DNA of 64,000 bases from Boswellia sacra (taxonomy: Eukaryota; Streptophyta; Magnoliopsida; Sapindales; Burseraceae), in NCBI GenBank assembly GCA_013180625.2, contig SNVD02014553.1:434001-498000 (forward strand). The letters are read 5' to 3'. Made by a program: the position numbers and the translations under genes. Below, one piece after another: positions 31,990-42,361 of this stretch. The notes below the pieces were generated by a model, which was not told the DNA's origin, ran no database searches, and saw nothing but the letters and a program-made list of their open reading frames with translations. Position 1 is the stretch's first letter, and every line of letters starts with the position of its first letter.

Positions 31990-33000
31990 ATTATATCAAC
32001 GATGCATCTACTAGTCAATCTCATCGATGATGCATCTGCCAGTCAGCACCTCATTTCAACTAAAATTCTGTCGATGGCTAATTAAATAATCACAAAAAGT
32101 CACCTGTGCGATCCAAATGACAAATTTTTTCCGTTTGGAATCTAATACGAATCCAAGGACTTAAATTAAAAATTATTATTGAGCATTATTATGGAATGAT
32201 ATTGATTTCTCTGGCGTCTTGAGTGGAAAAATTACATAAACACTAAAGTACCAGGGCAACGTATGTGGATTAGATAACAATACTAATATCCCACTTCACA
32301 TTATCGTTAGGGAAAAATTGACGAGGTTGACACACGGGGACAGTACTACAGTGATTTGATGGGCAAAAATAATAAAATAAGTAAAAGAAATATATATTAA
32401 TGTTAATAATTTTGTTCCACCGTTTTTGTGTTTCTCTTTCCTAGGAATGACCATGGAGCAAGGTTTGATTGAGATTGGTCTAATCATTTTAAATTATATT
32501 TTATTTAAATTAAAAAACTTGCGAGTATCTAAAAAATATATAACACCAATCAAAATATATAAAATTCGTAGTCGGGGTTTTAAACTTTTGAATATAATTT
32601 TGGAATAACAAAAGGATTCAATCAACGGACATTAAAAAATAAAATTGATAATGGGGTTTTAAAATTTTTTAATATAATTAGTAGAATTTGATTATCAATG
32701 AACCAATATTTTTTTCCAATCACATCGATGTGCTCTAACAGCCAACCATTGTCCAGCCATAACACTTTTAGTTATAAAAACTTTTTAGATTAATTTTTAA
32801 ATGAAATTTATTTATTTAAAGGTAATCATAATTTTATATTGTTATGATAATTAAATTATCTTTAAAAACATGTAAAATTATTTATTTTAATGTATATAAT
32901 ATTTTTATAGTAAAAAATACAATTTTTAAGATATTTAATGATTTTATAATAAAAATGTACTATTTTTTAAGAACATATAAATGTCATATATTTTACATTA
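31990..33000 (+). repeat. Duplicated block A1: second copy of the far-upstream part of the MATE locus
   Basis: This block aligns by eye with 51130-52090. Shared words include CATCTACTAGTCAATCTCATCGATGATGCATC (as related stretches at 32006 and 51150), TTAATATAATTAGTAGAATTTGATTATC (32677 and 51515) and CACATCGATGTGCT (32722 and 51558). It lacks the MITE present at 51671-51960 and shows the empty site AATCATAA at 32824-32831. In the intact copy this segment directly precedes the segment duplicated at 4425-6275. Confidence 0.75.
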
Positions 33001-33274
33001 ATAACCAATAATATTATTGATATACTTTTATTATTATTAATTTACAATTATACAAGAACGTATTGAATTAATTTACTTGAATAGTTTCAATAGTTTTTTG
33101 TTTGGGACCAACATTTTTATTTTATTATTATTGACACCAACATATATCACATGCATTCCACTTATTATTTTTTGTGTCTAAAAAATCTTTTAATTTTTAA
33201 GTCTAATAACCGGGAGTTTAAATTAAGAAACACATTCAAAGTACTTTTCATATATAAATATTTACTTGTATGAT

Positions 33275-34033
33275 TAGGAATGGTAAAATGACCCGACTAG
33301 GGCTGAGGACCCAAAAAACCGGAAGTTCGGGGCTTGGGAATTGCCCAAAAAATCGGGGAAATTGGTCTGGGCGGGGGCACAATTTTTCTCCCTGACTGGG
33401 GTTGAGGCTGGGGTCGAGGCCGAGGTCGGGGGTGTTAGGGCGAGGACCCGGAATTGAACCGGGGATGCAATTGAAATTAGGATTATGTCAAATGACTTTC
33501 ATATGCCGGGGTGGGGGTGCTAGGGCCGAGGACCCAGAATCGAACTGGGGATGTAGTTGAAATTAAGATTATGTCAAATGACTTTCATATCCTTGAAGGT
33601 GCAAGACTTACTATACCCTCTTATGTAAATATAAGCTCGTTTTCTAATTTTTTAAAATAGATAAACAGCCCCAAGCCCCAAGCCTAGCCGAGCCCATGCC
33701 GTACTCTAAAAAATTAAATGAAAAAAGCTACAACCAAGGCTCAAACACGCTCCTTATTGCATATTGAAGCAACATAGTACACTACCACTAGGCTATAATC
33801 CATTTTGCATTAACTTGAGACTGCTAAAAATATATATAGAATATTAAAAAGTTTCGGAATTAAAAAATATATATATACAAACCGGGTTTTAATCCTAGAT
33901 TATTAGAAAACCGACCGCAGCCCCAGGAAAAAATTTCTAGGGAATTTCCTTGGGCCGGATTCAAAAATTGAAGGCGGTGGCCGAGGCAGTGGACCGCCAG
34001 CCCCAGCCTTGACCATAGGTTTTGCCGTCCCTA
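33275..34033. mobile_element. Non-autonomous hAT-type element
   Basis: The left end TAGGAATGGTAAAAT and the right end (reverse complement TAGGGACGGCAAAAC) form a terminal inverted repeat of the hAT TAGGG.GGCAAAA type. The flanks TGTATGAT (33267-33274) and CATATGAT (34034-34041) agree in 6 of 8 bases, as expected for an old 8-bp target duplication. The inside holds GC-rich subterminal runs, a tandem duplication of about 90 bp (33425-33515 and 33516-33600, with GTCAAATGACTTTCATAT in both) and a tRNA-like stretch at 33722-33802. No transposase ORF is present. Confidence 0.75.
33722..33802 (-). other. tRNA-like stretch inside the hAT element
   Basis: On the minus strand TATAGCCTAGTGGTAGTG (A-box-like) is followed about 45 bases later by GTTTGAGCC (partial B box). 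The loops do not make a convincing cloverleaf, so I do not call a tRNA gene; a SINE head or tRNA relic is possible. Confidence 0.3.
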
Positions 34034-34193
34034 CATATGATCAATCCATAACAACTGCATAATATAGTTGAAGGAACAAAACATACACATGCAATGTAAT
34101 TGAAACAGATAACGATTTTCTATGTTGTGATCATCGCTGCTTTTTCTCTTATTACATAAATGCGTGCTACTAAAACATTGTGTACTAATTTAA

Positions 34194-35504
34194 TTAGAAG
34201 TCATAAAAGCGCTTCTTGAAGAGCTGTGCATGACGAGTCTCTAAGCATATCATCACTAACAAACTCCCGTCGTTGGATGAATCAGCTGGTATTATGTATG
34301 CTCCTCCTTCAGGGATGATACCAGCCCAACCCATAAACATTGGACGTCCCCATCCAAAATCTGCATCATATATGGGCATCGCTGTCCAACTAGTTATCCT
34401 CAAGTTGGGACAATTGTCAGTGCGGTCACTTGCCTTCATAGCCGATAGATCATCTTGAGAGCTCACATAAGCAAGAGCTGATCTTAAATATTCATCATCT
34501 ATTCTGTTTAACGCTTCACGAATTTTCTCCACCGTGAAAATCAAAGGTTTTGATTGAATTTCACCTGATGAGACAATTGGTGCAGCAAAAAAGATTACAT
34601 TGCCGAAGTAATTAGATGGCAGGGGAGGATTTAACCTTGATCTTCCATTTATGGGAATACGTAACTTGGTTGCTTGATCATCAGACAACCCTCGTGCCTT
34701 GCACGCGCAACTCCACATATGCGCTGACAGGATCTCATAAGTGCTATACCTGGTACCGCTTACATGGTTTACCTTTGCTTTGAGGGTGTTAATTTGATGA
34801 ATTGATAGTTTAAATGTAACAAGGGATGTGGGTTGGGTATCTGATTGCAAATCTTTTTGAAACAAGGAAGGAGGTGGATGGTACTCGACGTGTTGAAATT
34901 TAGGGGAAGGTGCGGTGTAGTCTCGAATTATGGTTCTATCAATTACGGGTGGAATGCTAAGGGGTAGGCCACGAGCCATATCAGCCCATGCGTTGATGAA
35001 ATGGATTGCGGAAGTTCCATCCGCTAATGCATGGTGCAATCCAACACCAAGACAAACACCTCCGCACTTGAAACTGGTAACCTGAAGCACAAGGAGAGGA
35101 TGAGAAGAGATATCTGTTGTATTATAGTCCACTTTTGGAATCGGAATGAGAGGCAGAAGCTTGGGGCCTGGTGTGAACTCTCCCAAATCATCAATACAAC
35201 TAGTTGTTTCAGCCTCCACGAACAAAACTCCTTCTGTATTACACAGTATCTCAAGCCTGCCGTTTGCATCCCTTCCAAGCCTCCCAGCCACGGGATAAAA
35301 CGACACAAGAAGTTTGCTTAAAGCATCCTTAAGCAAACCAGCATCAAAGAAATTATTAGAACAATCACTTGGACACCTATAGAAGTAGACAGTCGGCACG
35401 TGAGTTGTCATCACAAGCAGATCCAAATCAGAGTTCCAAAGGGAATGCTTAGGCGTTTCTTTAGATGGCCGTACAATGCTTGATCGCTTTACGTGAATTT
35501 CCAT
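34194..35504 (-). CDS. BAHD acyltransferase, shikimate/quinate hydroxycinnamoyltransferase (HCT) type
   Basis: One uninterrupted frame codes for 436 residues, the usual length of HCT-type BAHD enzymes. The catalytic motif HHALADG is at residues 157-163 (H158, D162) and the structural motif DFGWG at 382-386. The start MEIHVKRSSIVRPSKETPKH, the segment SFKCGGVCLGVGLHHALADG and VIDRTIIRDY follow the HCT pattern. HCT moves a hydroxycinnamoyl group from CoA to shikimate or quinate in the cytosol, on the path to lignin and chlorogenic acids. Typical HCT proteins read HHHAADG, so the ALADG variant and several other changes point to a paralogue whose acceptor may differ. No intron, frameshift or stop is seen; many HCT genes have one intron. 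A TATA-like box lies about 100 bases upstream. The start ATG sits in GACACCATGG, a good plant context. Confidence 0.9.
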   Translation of the reverse strand: MEIHVKRSSIVRPSKETPKHSLWNSDLDLLVMTTHVPTVYFYRCPSDCSNNFFDAGLLKDALSKLLVSFYPVAGRLGRDANGRLEILCNTEGVLFVEAETTSCIDDLGEFTPGPKLLPLIPIPKVDYNTTDISSHPLLVLQVTSFKCGGVCLGVGLHHALADGTSAIHFINAWADMARGLPLSIPPVIDRTIIRDYTAPSPKFQHVEYHPPPSLFQKDLQSDTQPTSLVTFKLSIHQINTLKAKVNHVSGTRYSTYEILSAHMWSCACKARGLSDDQATKLRIPINGRSRLNPPLPSNYFGNVIFFAAPIVSSGEIQSKPLIFTVEKIREALNRIDDEYLRSALAYVSSQDDLSAMKASDRTDNCPNLRITSWTAMPIYDADFGWGRPMFMGWAGIIPEGGAYIIPADSSNDGSLLVMICLETRHAQLFKKRFYDF

Positions 35505-35604
35505 GGTGTCTCCGTCGCTACAGCCTGCAATGACTGATAGTTGCGGAAATCAAGTTGAAACTGTATATTAATGTTATTTGCACGAATGGTGAAAAATGTG
35601 AAGG

Positions 35605-35611
35605 ATATATA
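35605..35611 (-). promoter_or_regulatory. TATA-like box of the HCT-type gene
   Basis: On the minus strand TATATAT occurs in GTTGTATATATCCTTC, about 100 bases upstream of the ATG. This would put the transcription start roughly 65-75 bases before the start codon. No other box was assigned. Confidence 0.4.
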
Positions 35612-36633
35612 CAACTAGGAAAGAATTACTTTGTATAAACTATAATTTAATTATTTTCGTACTATATGAAGTTATTAAGAAGAAAACTTAAAACATTACA
35701 AAAATGTTTAACTTAAGGAAATAGTTTGTATAAATTATAGAATTTTGTTTAGACATAAAGCAAGAAGAAAACCAATTAAATTGAAAACAATACAAAAATT
35801 TCAACTCACGAAAATAATTCGTATAAATTATAGATATCTGTTGAGATCTGAAGTAAGAAGAAAACTTAAACAACACATAAATGTTAACTTTAGAGTTTGA
35901 GATAGGAATGACTACAGACCAGATAGTTTCATGTAGAAGAGAGAACAAGAGCTTAAATAAGAATTAATATAGAGAGTAACGGGCCTTTTTTTTTTCACTT
36001 AACATATTTTAATACTTATTGACACTTCACACTTATTAGCATATAACTTTTTATTACTTTATGATATGTTTGTTTTATTTTTCAATAAGTTTTACTTGAC
36101 AATTGAATTTAAATATAACATGTTTATCCTTAATAATAATATGTAATATTCAATATAGAATATACCTTAAAAATAAATACTTAACAAAATTTAATTAAGA
36201 TATCAATAGAAATAATAATCAATAATTAATAATAAGATTACCTATTAAAAAATAAATATCTTTTTTAATATGATAAAATATTATAATGAATTAAATAGAT
36301 AATTTTATAAATAAAAAATCTTTTATTTATTTAGTTTTCATGAAATTTAAAAATTAAATAAAAATTGAAAATACTTAAATATGTAATGCGTTCGGTGATG
36401 GTGACGTTGATTAATTTTAATATAAAATACTAAAATATATATTTAAAAAAATAAAAAGTTAAGTTAAATTAAAATAAATGAATTATTTTTATATTTAAAA
36501 ATAATATTATACTAATTATTTTATTAATTTAATTCTAAAAAAATTGAAAAAAAGGATCGTCAACAACCTTTCCCATCCATTATCGATTGATAATATATCA
36601 CATCTCACAATATCATCGATGTTATGGTGATTA
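35612..36633. other. AT-rich intergenic sequence upstream of the HCT-type gene
   Basis: Around 35690-35900 short segments repeat with a period near 65-120 bases (TTCGTATAAATTATAG-like, AAGTAAGAAGAAAACTTAAA-like). No gene was found. Confidence 0.3.
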
Positions 36634-36940
36634 TTACGGTGTACGAGATTATACCGGTGTATCACTTCTCAATTTTTTATAAATTTAGTGTAAAAGTTGT
36701 AAATCTTTGTATAAAAATCGTAAATGTAAAAAAAGAAGGTTGTAAATGAATAATTTTTCACATTTACGACTTTTATACAATCATTTATAATTTTTACATT
36801 AATTTAAAAAAAATTGAAAAATTTTTCATTTATAATCTTTTGTTCACGTTTACGATTTTTATATAAAAAAATTATAATTTTTATATTAAAATTACAAAAA
36901 ATTAAAAAAGTAATACACCCATACGACCCATACACCGTAA
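36634..36940. mobile_element. MITE with long terminal inverted repeats
   Basis: The left end starts TTACGGTGTACGAGATTATA and the right end, reversed, TTACGGTGTATGGGTCGTAT. Similarity between the arms runs about 55 bases (TTACGGTGTA...GGTGTAT.ACTT.T.AATTTTTTRTAA). The centre is made of further small palindromes around TTTACGATTTTTATA. The whole 307 bp could fold on itself. A target duplication is not clear, so the superfamily is open. Confidence 0.65.
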
Positions 36941-38055
36941 CCAAAGCCTCTATATTATATAAATTAAGATGGCGATTGTCGGGGATGGACGTTGATTTCA
37001 TTTCCATCGGATGAAACGATAATTATTTAAAAATTATTAACAGCTTTCTAGAAGTTGTTGATAAGACCATTCATCGTTTTCACTCTATTTAATGAATTAA
37101 TTATTATTATTATTTTGTTCATCTTTCAAGATTATTGATTACAAATGTCCTTTCAAAATGTAGATAATTAAATTAATAATACTTTCACTAAATTTTCAAC
37201 AAAAGGTACAGTAAACAGTGTGCTAATAATTGTGTGATGGATATTGCACCACATCACAAGCTTACAACCGTTCATTTCACTTTTAATGATTTCTTGGGAT
37301 GCGGTGGGCATATGTTAAAAGACAAAACGCTCATTTGATTGAAAGTTGAAGAATTTTTCTACAATTGATGGGTTTTAATTTTTAAAATGGCAATTTTAAT
37401 AGACTTATAAATAATATAAAATATTTTGAATGCTTTATTAATACTTAATGATATCTTATTTTTTTATTATAATTTATTTTAAATAATTAACAAGTATAAG
37501 AACTGATAATTTTTTCACCCGTTTGCCCCTCTAGGATTAAGTCTTGGCTCCGCCCTGGTCCTAACTTATCTCTTCTACTTGCATGTCCCAGTGACAATCT
37601 TGCAGTACTGGACTGCTGGTATACATAGATCCACTTTGTTATTCCATTTATCGGTAACCATTTATACTTCCGTCTTGCTTATTTTATGTCACGTATGCTC
37701 TATTTCACTAATAATTTCTACTTTTACTCTACAAGTTTCGATAATGCATTAATTTAATAAACCTTTGCTAATAATTATTATTTCATAATCAGATTAATAT
37801 ATAAAGATATCCACAGATTAATTAGAAACCAAAAGAATCATTCAAAACTTACAGTTTTGACAGCATACGTCAGCGCAAAGTATTAAGAAATAGATTAGTT
37901 TCAACGACAATTACATTTGTTCCTAAATACATATTTACTGTAGGAAGCTCTCTCATGTGTTCTACTCTTAAATTTTTTTTAACATTTTACTCTTAAACAA
38001 ACGACCAAGATGGGTTATAGGCTTCTTAGGAGTTGAGGCCCATACAACAGTACCC
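36941..38055. other. AT-rich intergenic sequence with a possible hAT remnant
   Basis: At 37528-37556 the words CTAGGATTAAGTCTTGGCTCC end in GCCCTG; reversed this starts CAGGGCGGAGCC, an edge seen in many plant hAT-like elements. A matching left edge was not found. Nothing else is recognised. Confidence 0.3.
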
Positions 38056-38139
38056 CCGGGTGCATGACATGCATCCGGTATTTTTTTTCATAAATTTCGG
38101 GATTTTTTTGCATAAAGTTCGGGAAAATGAATATAAACT
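38056..38139. mobile_element. Left arm of a palindromic MITE split by the Sirevirus
   Basis: TGCATGACATGCATCCGGTA with a T-run and AAGTTCGGGAAAATGAATATAAACT is the inverted counterpart of 47522-47645. Joined, the two arms give a hairpin element of about 210 bp. The copia element sits at the tip. Confidence 0.5.
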
Positions 38140-39015
38140 TGTTAGTTTTGGAAATATACAGTTATAAGAAATATAACAGTAAACTATAAAGTAAATTGAC
38201 ACAGGAAGATTTTTACGTGGTTTGGTTATAAAAACCTACATCCGCGAACAGTTATAGAGCTGCAATTCGGTAAGTTCTTGTTTATATATTCTTTAGTATC
38301 TTTTACAGTGCTGACTCACTCTCACACACTAATCTAATTTTTTGTAAAACAAAATCTCGTCAAGATCTTAAACTCTAGTGACACTGCTCACTCTCTGTCA
38401 CAGATGACTTAACAACACACTATTAAGTTATACATAACAATGATATCTGACACTGAATTACATAAACACTTAACTCACAAGTTATCCCAAGTGTCTACTA
38501 ACTCACACAGACCAAATCAACAATTCATGCACGATTTCCATCTCTCATACATGAATCAAAGACTCATAAAATTAAATCAAAGAAGCATTCCTATTTGCGT
38601 TGAAGCTCTCCTCTTTAATTCTTGGAATGTCGAAACCTAGACTCACACAACACACCATATAATCAACATGCCTAGTTATGTAAAAATAACTCTGTATATA
38701 TAGTGGTATGCCTGGACAAAATCTCCTTAAATCCTGTAAAAATTCTAATCAAAATCATATTAGGATAAGGAGAAATATAATAGAAAGAGATATAATTAAA
38801 CTCCTAAAGGAATTAGGACACAAATAAATATTCTTCTATTTTAATTAGGATACAAGAAACAATATCCTAACCTAAGGAGATATTTATTGTAAACCAAATA
38901 CTTCTCATAATATACTTCTAGAAACAGTAAAATAAGAAACAAAATCATATTCTAGTTTTATCACAAGTAGGACAAAATTTATCATGTGCATGGCACATGC
39001 ACGTTGACACCAACA
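38140..39015 (-). repeat. 3' LTR of the Sirevirus
   Basis: The plus-strand sequence starts TGTTAGTTTTGG and ends GACACCAACA. It matches 46657-47521 with scattered substitutions, and carries an extra stretch (GACAAAATCTCCTTAAATCC, 38713-38733) that the partner lacks. On the minus strand it is preceded by the purine tract AAAAAATGGGAGAT. Confidence 0.88.
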
Positions 39016-39031
39016 ATCTCCCATTTTTTGG
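39016..39031 (-). other. Polypurine tract of the Sirevirus
   Basis: On the minus strand CCAAAAAATGGGAGAT runs straight into the 3' LTR (TGTTGGTG), the standard copia arrangement. Confidence 0.65.
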
Positions 39032-39602
39032 TAATTTGTGATGAAAACACTAAGCTGTTTCTGATCAAAGAATATCACACATGATAAGTCATATATAACC
39101 ATAAGCTATCATGATATAGCAAACAGAAAATATCATGTATAAAGAATGAACCAATGTGCTGTTAGAATTCTCATAATAGAACACTGTCTGAATATGTATA
39201 TCCTGCATTTTCAACACAAAGTGAAGTTGTCAAACTGATCAAGCAACACATTAATCAATTCATGATCAGAGCAATCAGATCAACAATGAAATTAGATCAT
39301 GCAAACAATTCATCAAATCAAGATAACACAAACACACAAACACAGTAAATAAATAAGTAAAAACACAAACACACAAACACAGTAAATACACAAAACATCA
39401 AAATACTTCGAATGCATACACAAAGCAAGCATAAGAAGTTTCAAGTTCTTTCTTCCCCTTACTCCTTACTTACATCCCTTAATAGAAACAAACAAAAAAC
39501 AGAGTTAGAAGGAACAGAGATAACAAAACAAAACAAAATCAACGCAACAAAATAAAAAACTCCTTATCTTCTCCTTGATTTCAGCACAAGTGTCAAAAGC
39601 AC
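39032..39602. other. Non-coding stretch between env-like ORF and 3' LTR
   Basis: A CA-rich low-complexity field (AACACACAAACACAGTAAAT repeats, 39330-39390) is the only structure seen. On the minus strand it is the 3' untranslated part of the element. Confidence 0.5.
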
Positions 39603-41522
39603 TTAACGAAGTCTTGGAGTCTTTCGAATTGGTGGAGAAGAGGAACTGCCAGGGGGCTTCTTAAATCTGCCAGCCTTCACTTTGTATCGTTTGCCAGTAG
39701 TAGTGGGAGTAGGTTGCTCAGAAGCCACATGTGCAGGTTGCTCTTCAGCTGTCTCAGAGGAGGTAGCAATAACTTCAACTATGACTCTGCGAATTTCCTT
39801 GTTAAGTCTCTGTGTACTGGTTTCTGTTGTGGGCAACTCAACAACAGGTTGTTGAGTAGGAACCAGTGATTCTTCAGCAAATATAGGTGGTGGAGATGTG
39901 GCTGGTATAGTTATTTCTTCAGCAGGAGTGGGTGCCTATGTGTGTTCTGCAGGTGATGAGGTTGGAGCTTCAGGTGGTAGTGACTATGTTGATGGTGGAG
40001 AGTCATGATGCTCTACTTCTGGGACATTAGGAACATGAGGTTCAGTCTCAGCAAGTGGTGAAGGCAAGTTCATCTCGGATTCTGCTTGTGCTGGTTCATC
40101 TGACAAAGATTCATCTCTCAGTTCAGGGGCTTCTGATTTAATTTTCTTCTTCTTCTTGTCAGCTGGTTTTTTCACCATTTCAACTTTCTTCTTTCTTGTC
40201 AATTTTCTTCCCTTAGCAGTTGACTCGATTTTCTTATGCTTCTACTATTTTTCTACTGTTATGTCTGTCTTAACAGTAGTTTATGTAGCTTGTCCTACTG
40301 TAGGCATTTACTCAGCTTCTGCAGGCAGAGGTGCATCAAACTCTTGCATGTGTTTAGTAGACTTCTCAGGAACCACATGTTTAGTCTCCATTGGCTGTGG
40401 CTCTTCTACTGTACCATATTGCCCTACAAATTTTGCCTCTAAAGCATGTTGTTTTGCTTTGATGTCTTTTAAATCCTGCACAATTTCTGTCAAAGAAAAG
40501 TTTATCAACACAAGCTGTTCTTCAACATTTTTTATTTGATTTTTCCTAACTCTCTTTGGCTTTGGTTCAGGTGCAGGCAAGTTAGACTTATCATGAATCG
40601 AAGCAAAAAGCCCTCTATAATCGATTTTGACAGAATTTCAGTATGTTCCTTAGGACTAATAGGAATACTATTCTGTACTAAAATGCCTTGAATCAAGCAT
40701 GGAAAAACAAGCAAGTGATAGTCAGAGTGATATGGACCAATCTGAACAATCATTCCATAAGCTAGCAAGCCAAAATTAATTGGTCTATTGGTGCCCAAAC
40801 AGTGTAAAAATTTCACTCTATCCTCTCGAACTTGATTTTGGTGAGAAGAGAGAAGCCAATTGAATTGTGCAATCTTATGCATCACCCTATACTTTTTTAA
40901 GATATTGCTGGTCTATACCATCCCTCGAGTTTCACTTAATGTCTTCTCTACCAGTCAGTTCTTTAATCACTACAGCTATATCAAAATTCTCATCTAAAGA
41001 ATGCAAACTGCCTATTGGAATATCTAAGACTGTGTTTATGATATTCAGAGAGAATTTCACAAACTTTCCTCTACAATAAACCTTGTGATAATGAAAGCTT
41101 TTCGGATCATCAATGGCAGTTGAGATATTTGCATAGAATTATTGAATTAAAGACTTCACAGGGGGTACGAAGTTGTTTACCGTATGAGTCCAGTATATAG
41201 ACTCAAGAAGATCACTCACACTATAGCTGTTGAAGTCAGTAAGCTTTACCGGCCTTTCCATCTATAACTTCCTTTGTGAAGTGTACTTCACAAATTTCTG
41301 CTTGATGTCGGCTATGAGAAACTTATTGTACTTTGGTTTTACTTTGTCTTTCATCTTCTTCATTAGAACTAACTCATCTTTGCTCATGGCTGGATCAATA
41401 GAAACCTCTGTATAAGGCTGTTGAGAATAAGATGACGGTGCACTGTTGCTCCTATTGTAATTGGAGTCACTTTGAGAAGATGAAGAACTGTTTGTCTTCG
41501 AAGTCTCAGATGTGGTCGCCAT
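39603..41522 (-). pseudogene. Env-like ORF of the Sirevirus (broken)
   Basis: The reading starts with ATG at 41522 (MATTSETSKTNSSSSSQSDS) and carries stops and frame changes. A middle segment (HYHKVYCRGKFVKFSLNIIN, then LTGREDIK) resembles the 'putative plant transposon protein' domain found in retroelement extra ORFs. Then follow a coiled-coil stretch (VEEQLVLINFSLTEIVQDLK, 40490-40530), a proline-, acid- and lysine-rich part (KKKVEMVKKPADKKKKKIK, 40135-40200) and a basic C-terminus ending RKTPRLR at 39606. I see no signal peptide or membrane anchor. The role of these proteins is unknown. Confidence 0.6.
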
Positions 41523-42361
41523 TGTTAGGGTTTCCTATTCTGTAACAATTTCTCATAACAGAGAGAGAGAGAAACAGGACAAGGGACAATGGAGAAACTG
41601 TTGAATGGGTATGGAATGAACAAGTGAAGCCTTAACTTAATTTTGTAACATATTAGGCTGAAAAATTTTGTTTCAAAATTTAATATTAATTCCTTTTCCA
41701 AAACCATAATTCTCTTTCCAAAACCGTTTAATAACTGTCATTAATGAATAGGAATTCAAATTTTGATTTCCATTAAACTAAGGAGTTCTAATAGAGTTAG
41801 GATTCCTGCCACTGAAACTTCTCCCCCTCAATTCAATACAGCTGACATGGCACTTTGACACATAGACACACAAGAAAAGTTAAATTTCTGGATTGACACA
41901 AAGAACATTGTATGTTATGAAAAACGTAACAAATAATAGTTAACAATAATATAACAACATTATCTGGACATCATATGAATCATTCTAAGAAAGTATATAT
42001 CAGAGCTATTTATACTTTCTTATCACTTAATCCAATTGAGTGATCAACTTGAACATGCTTCTTACACACACAAAAGTTTGTCTCAATGTGAATTTTCTAA
42101 ATGAATACAGTAGCTTTCACACATGTATAGAGGTAGTCCTTTTCCATTTGAGTGGGTAACCGCGCCATATTTCCTAGATACAATGAAATTACTCTCAATG
42201 GATGGCTTTCATACATCATATTCTGGTACCCCTCTCTGTATTTTTTATTTTTAAACCAGTATTTTATCATTCACATAATTTTTATATCACAGCTCACACA
42301 TGCTTAATTAGAAGAAAACTTATGATATTGCAGATACAAATAATATAACAGGAAGTAGTGT
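41523..42361. other. Spacer between pol and env-like ORF
   Basis: No coding sequence was seen on the minus strand after the pol stop at about 42362 and before the ATG at 41522. Such spacers are normal in Sireviruses. Confidence 0.5.

Noticed and set aside
33722..33802. A true tRNA gene
   Set aside because: Acceptor and anticodon stems do not pair convincingly; kept only as a tRNA-like stretch.
38360..38385. TAGTGACA as the right end of the second CACTA element
   Set aside because: It lies within the Sirevirus LTR and recurs in the other LTR copy, so it belongs to that element.
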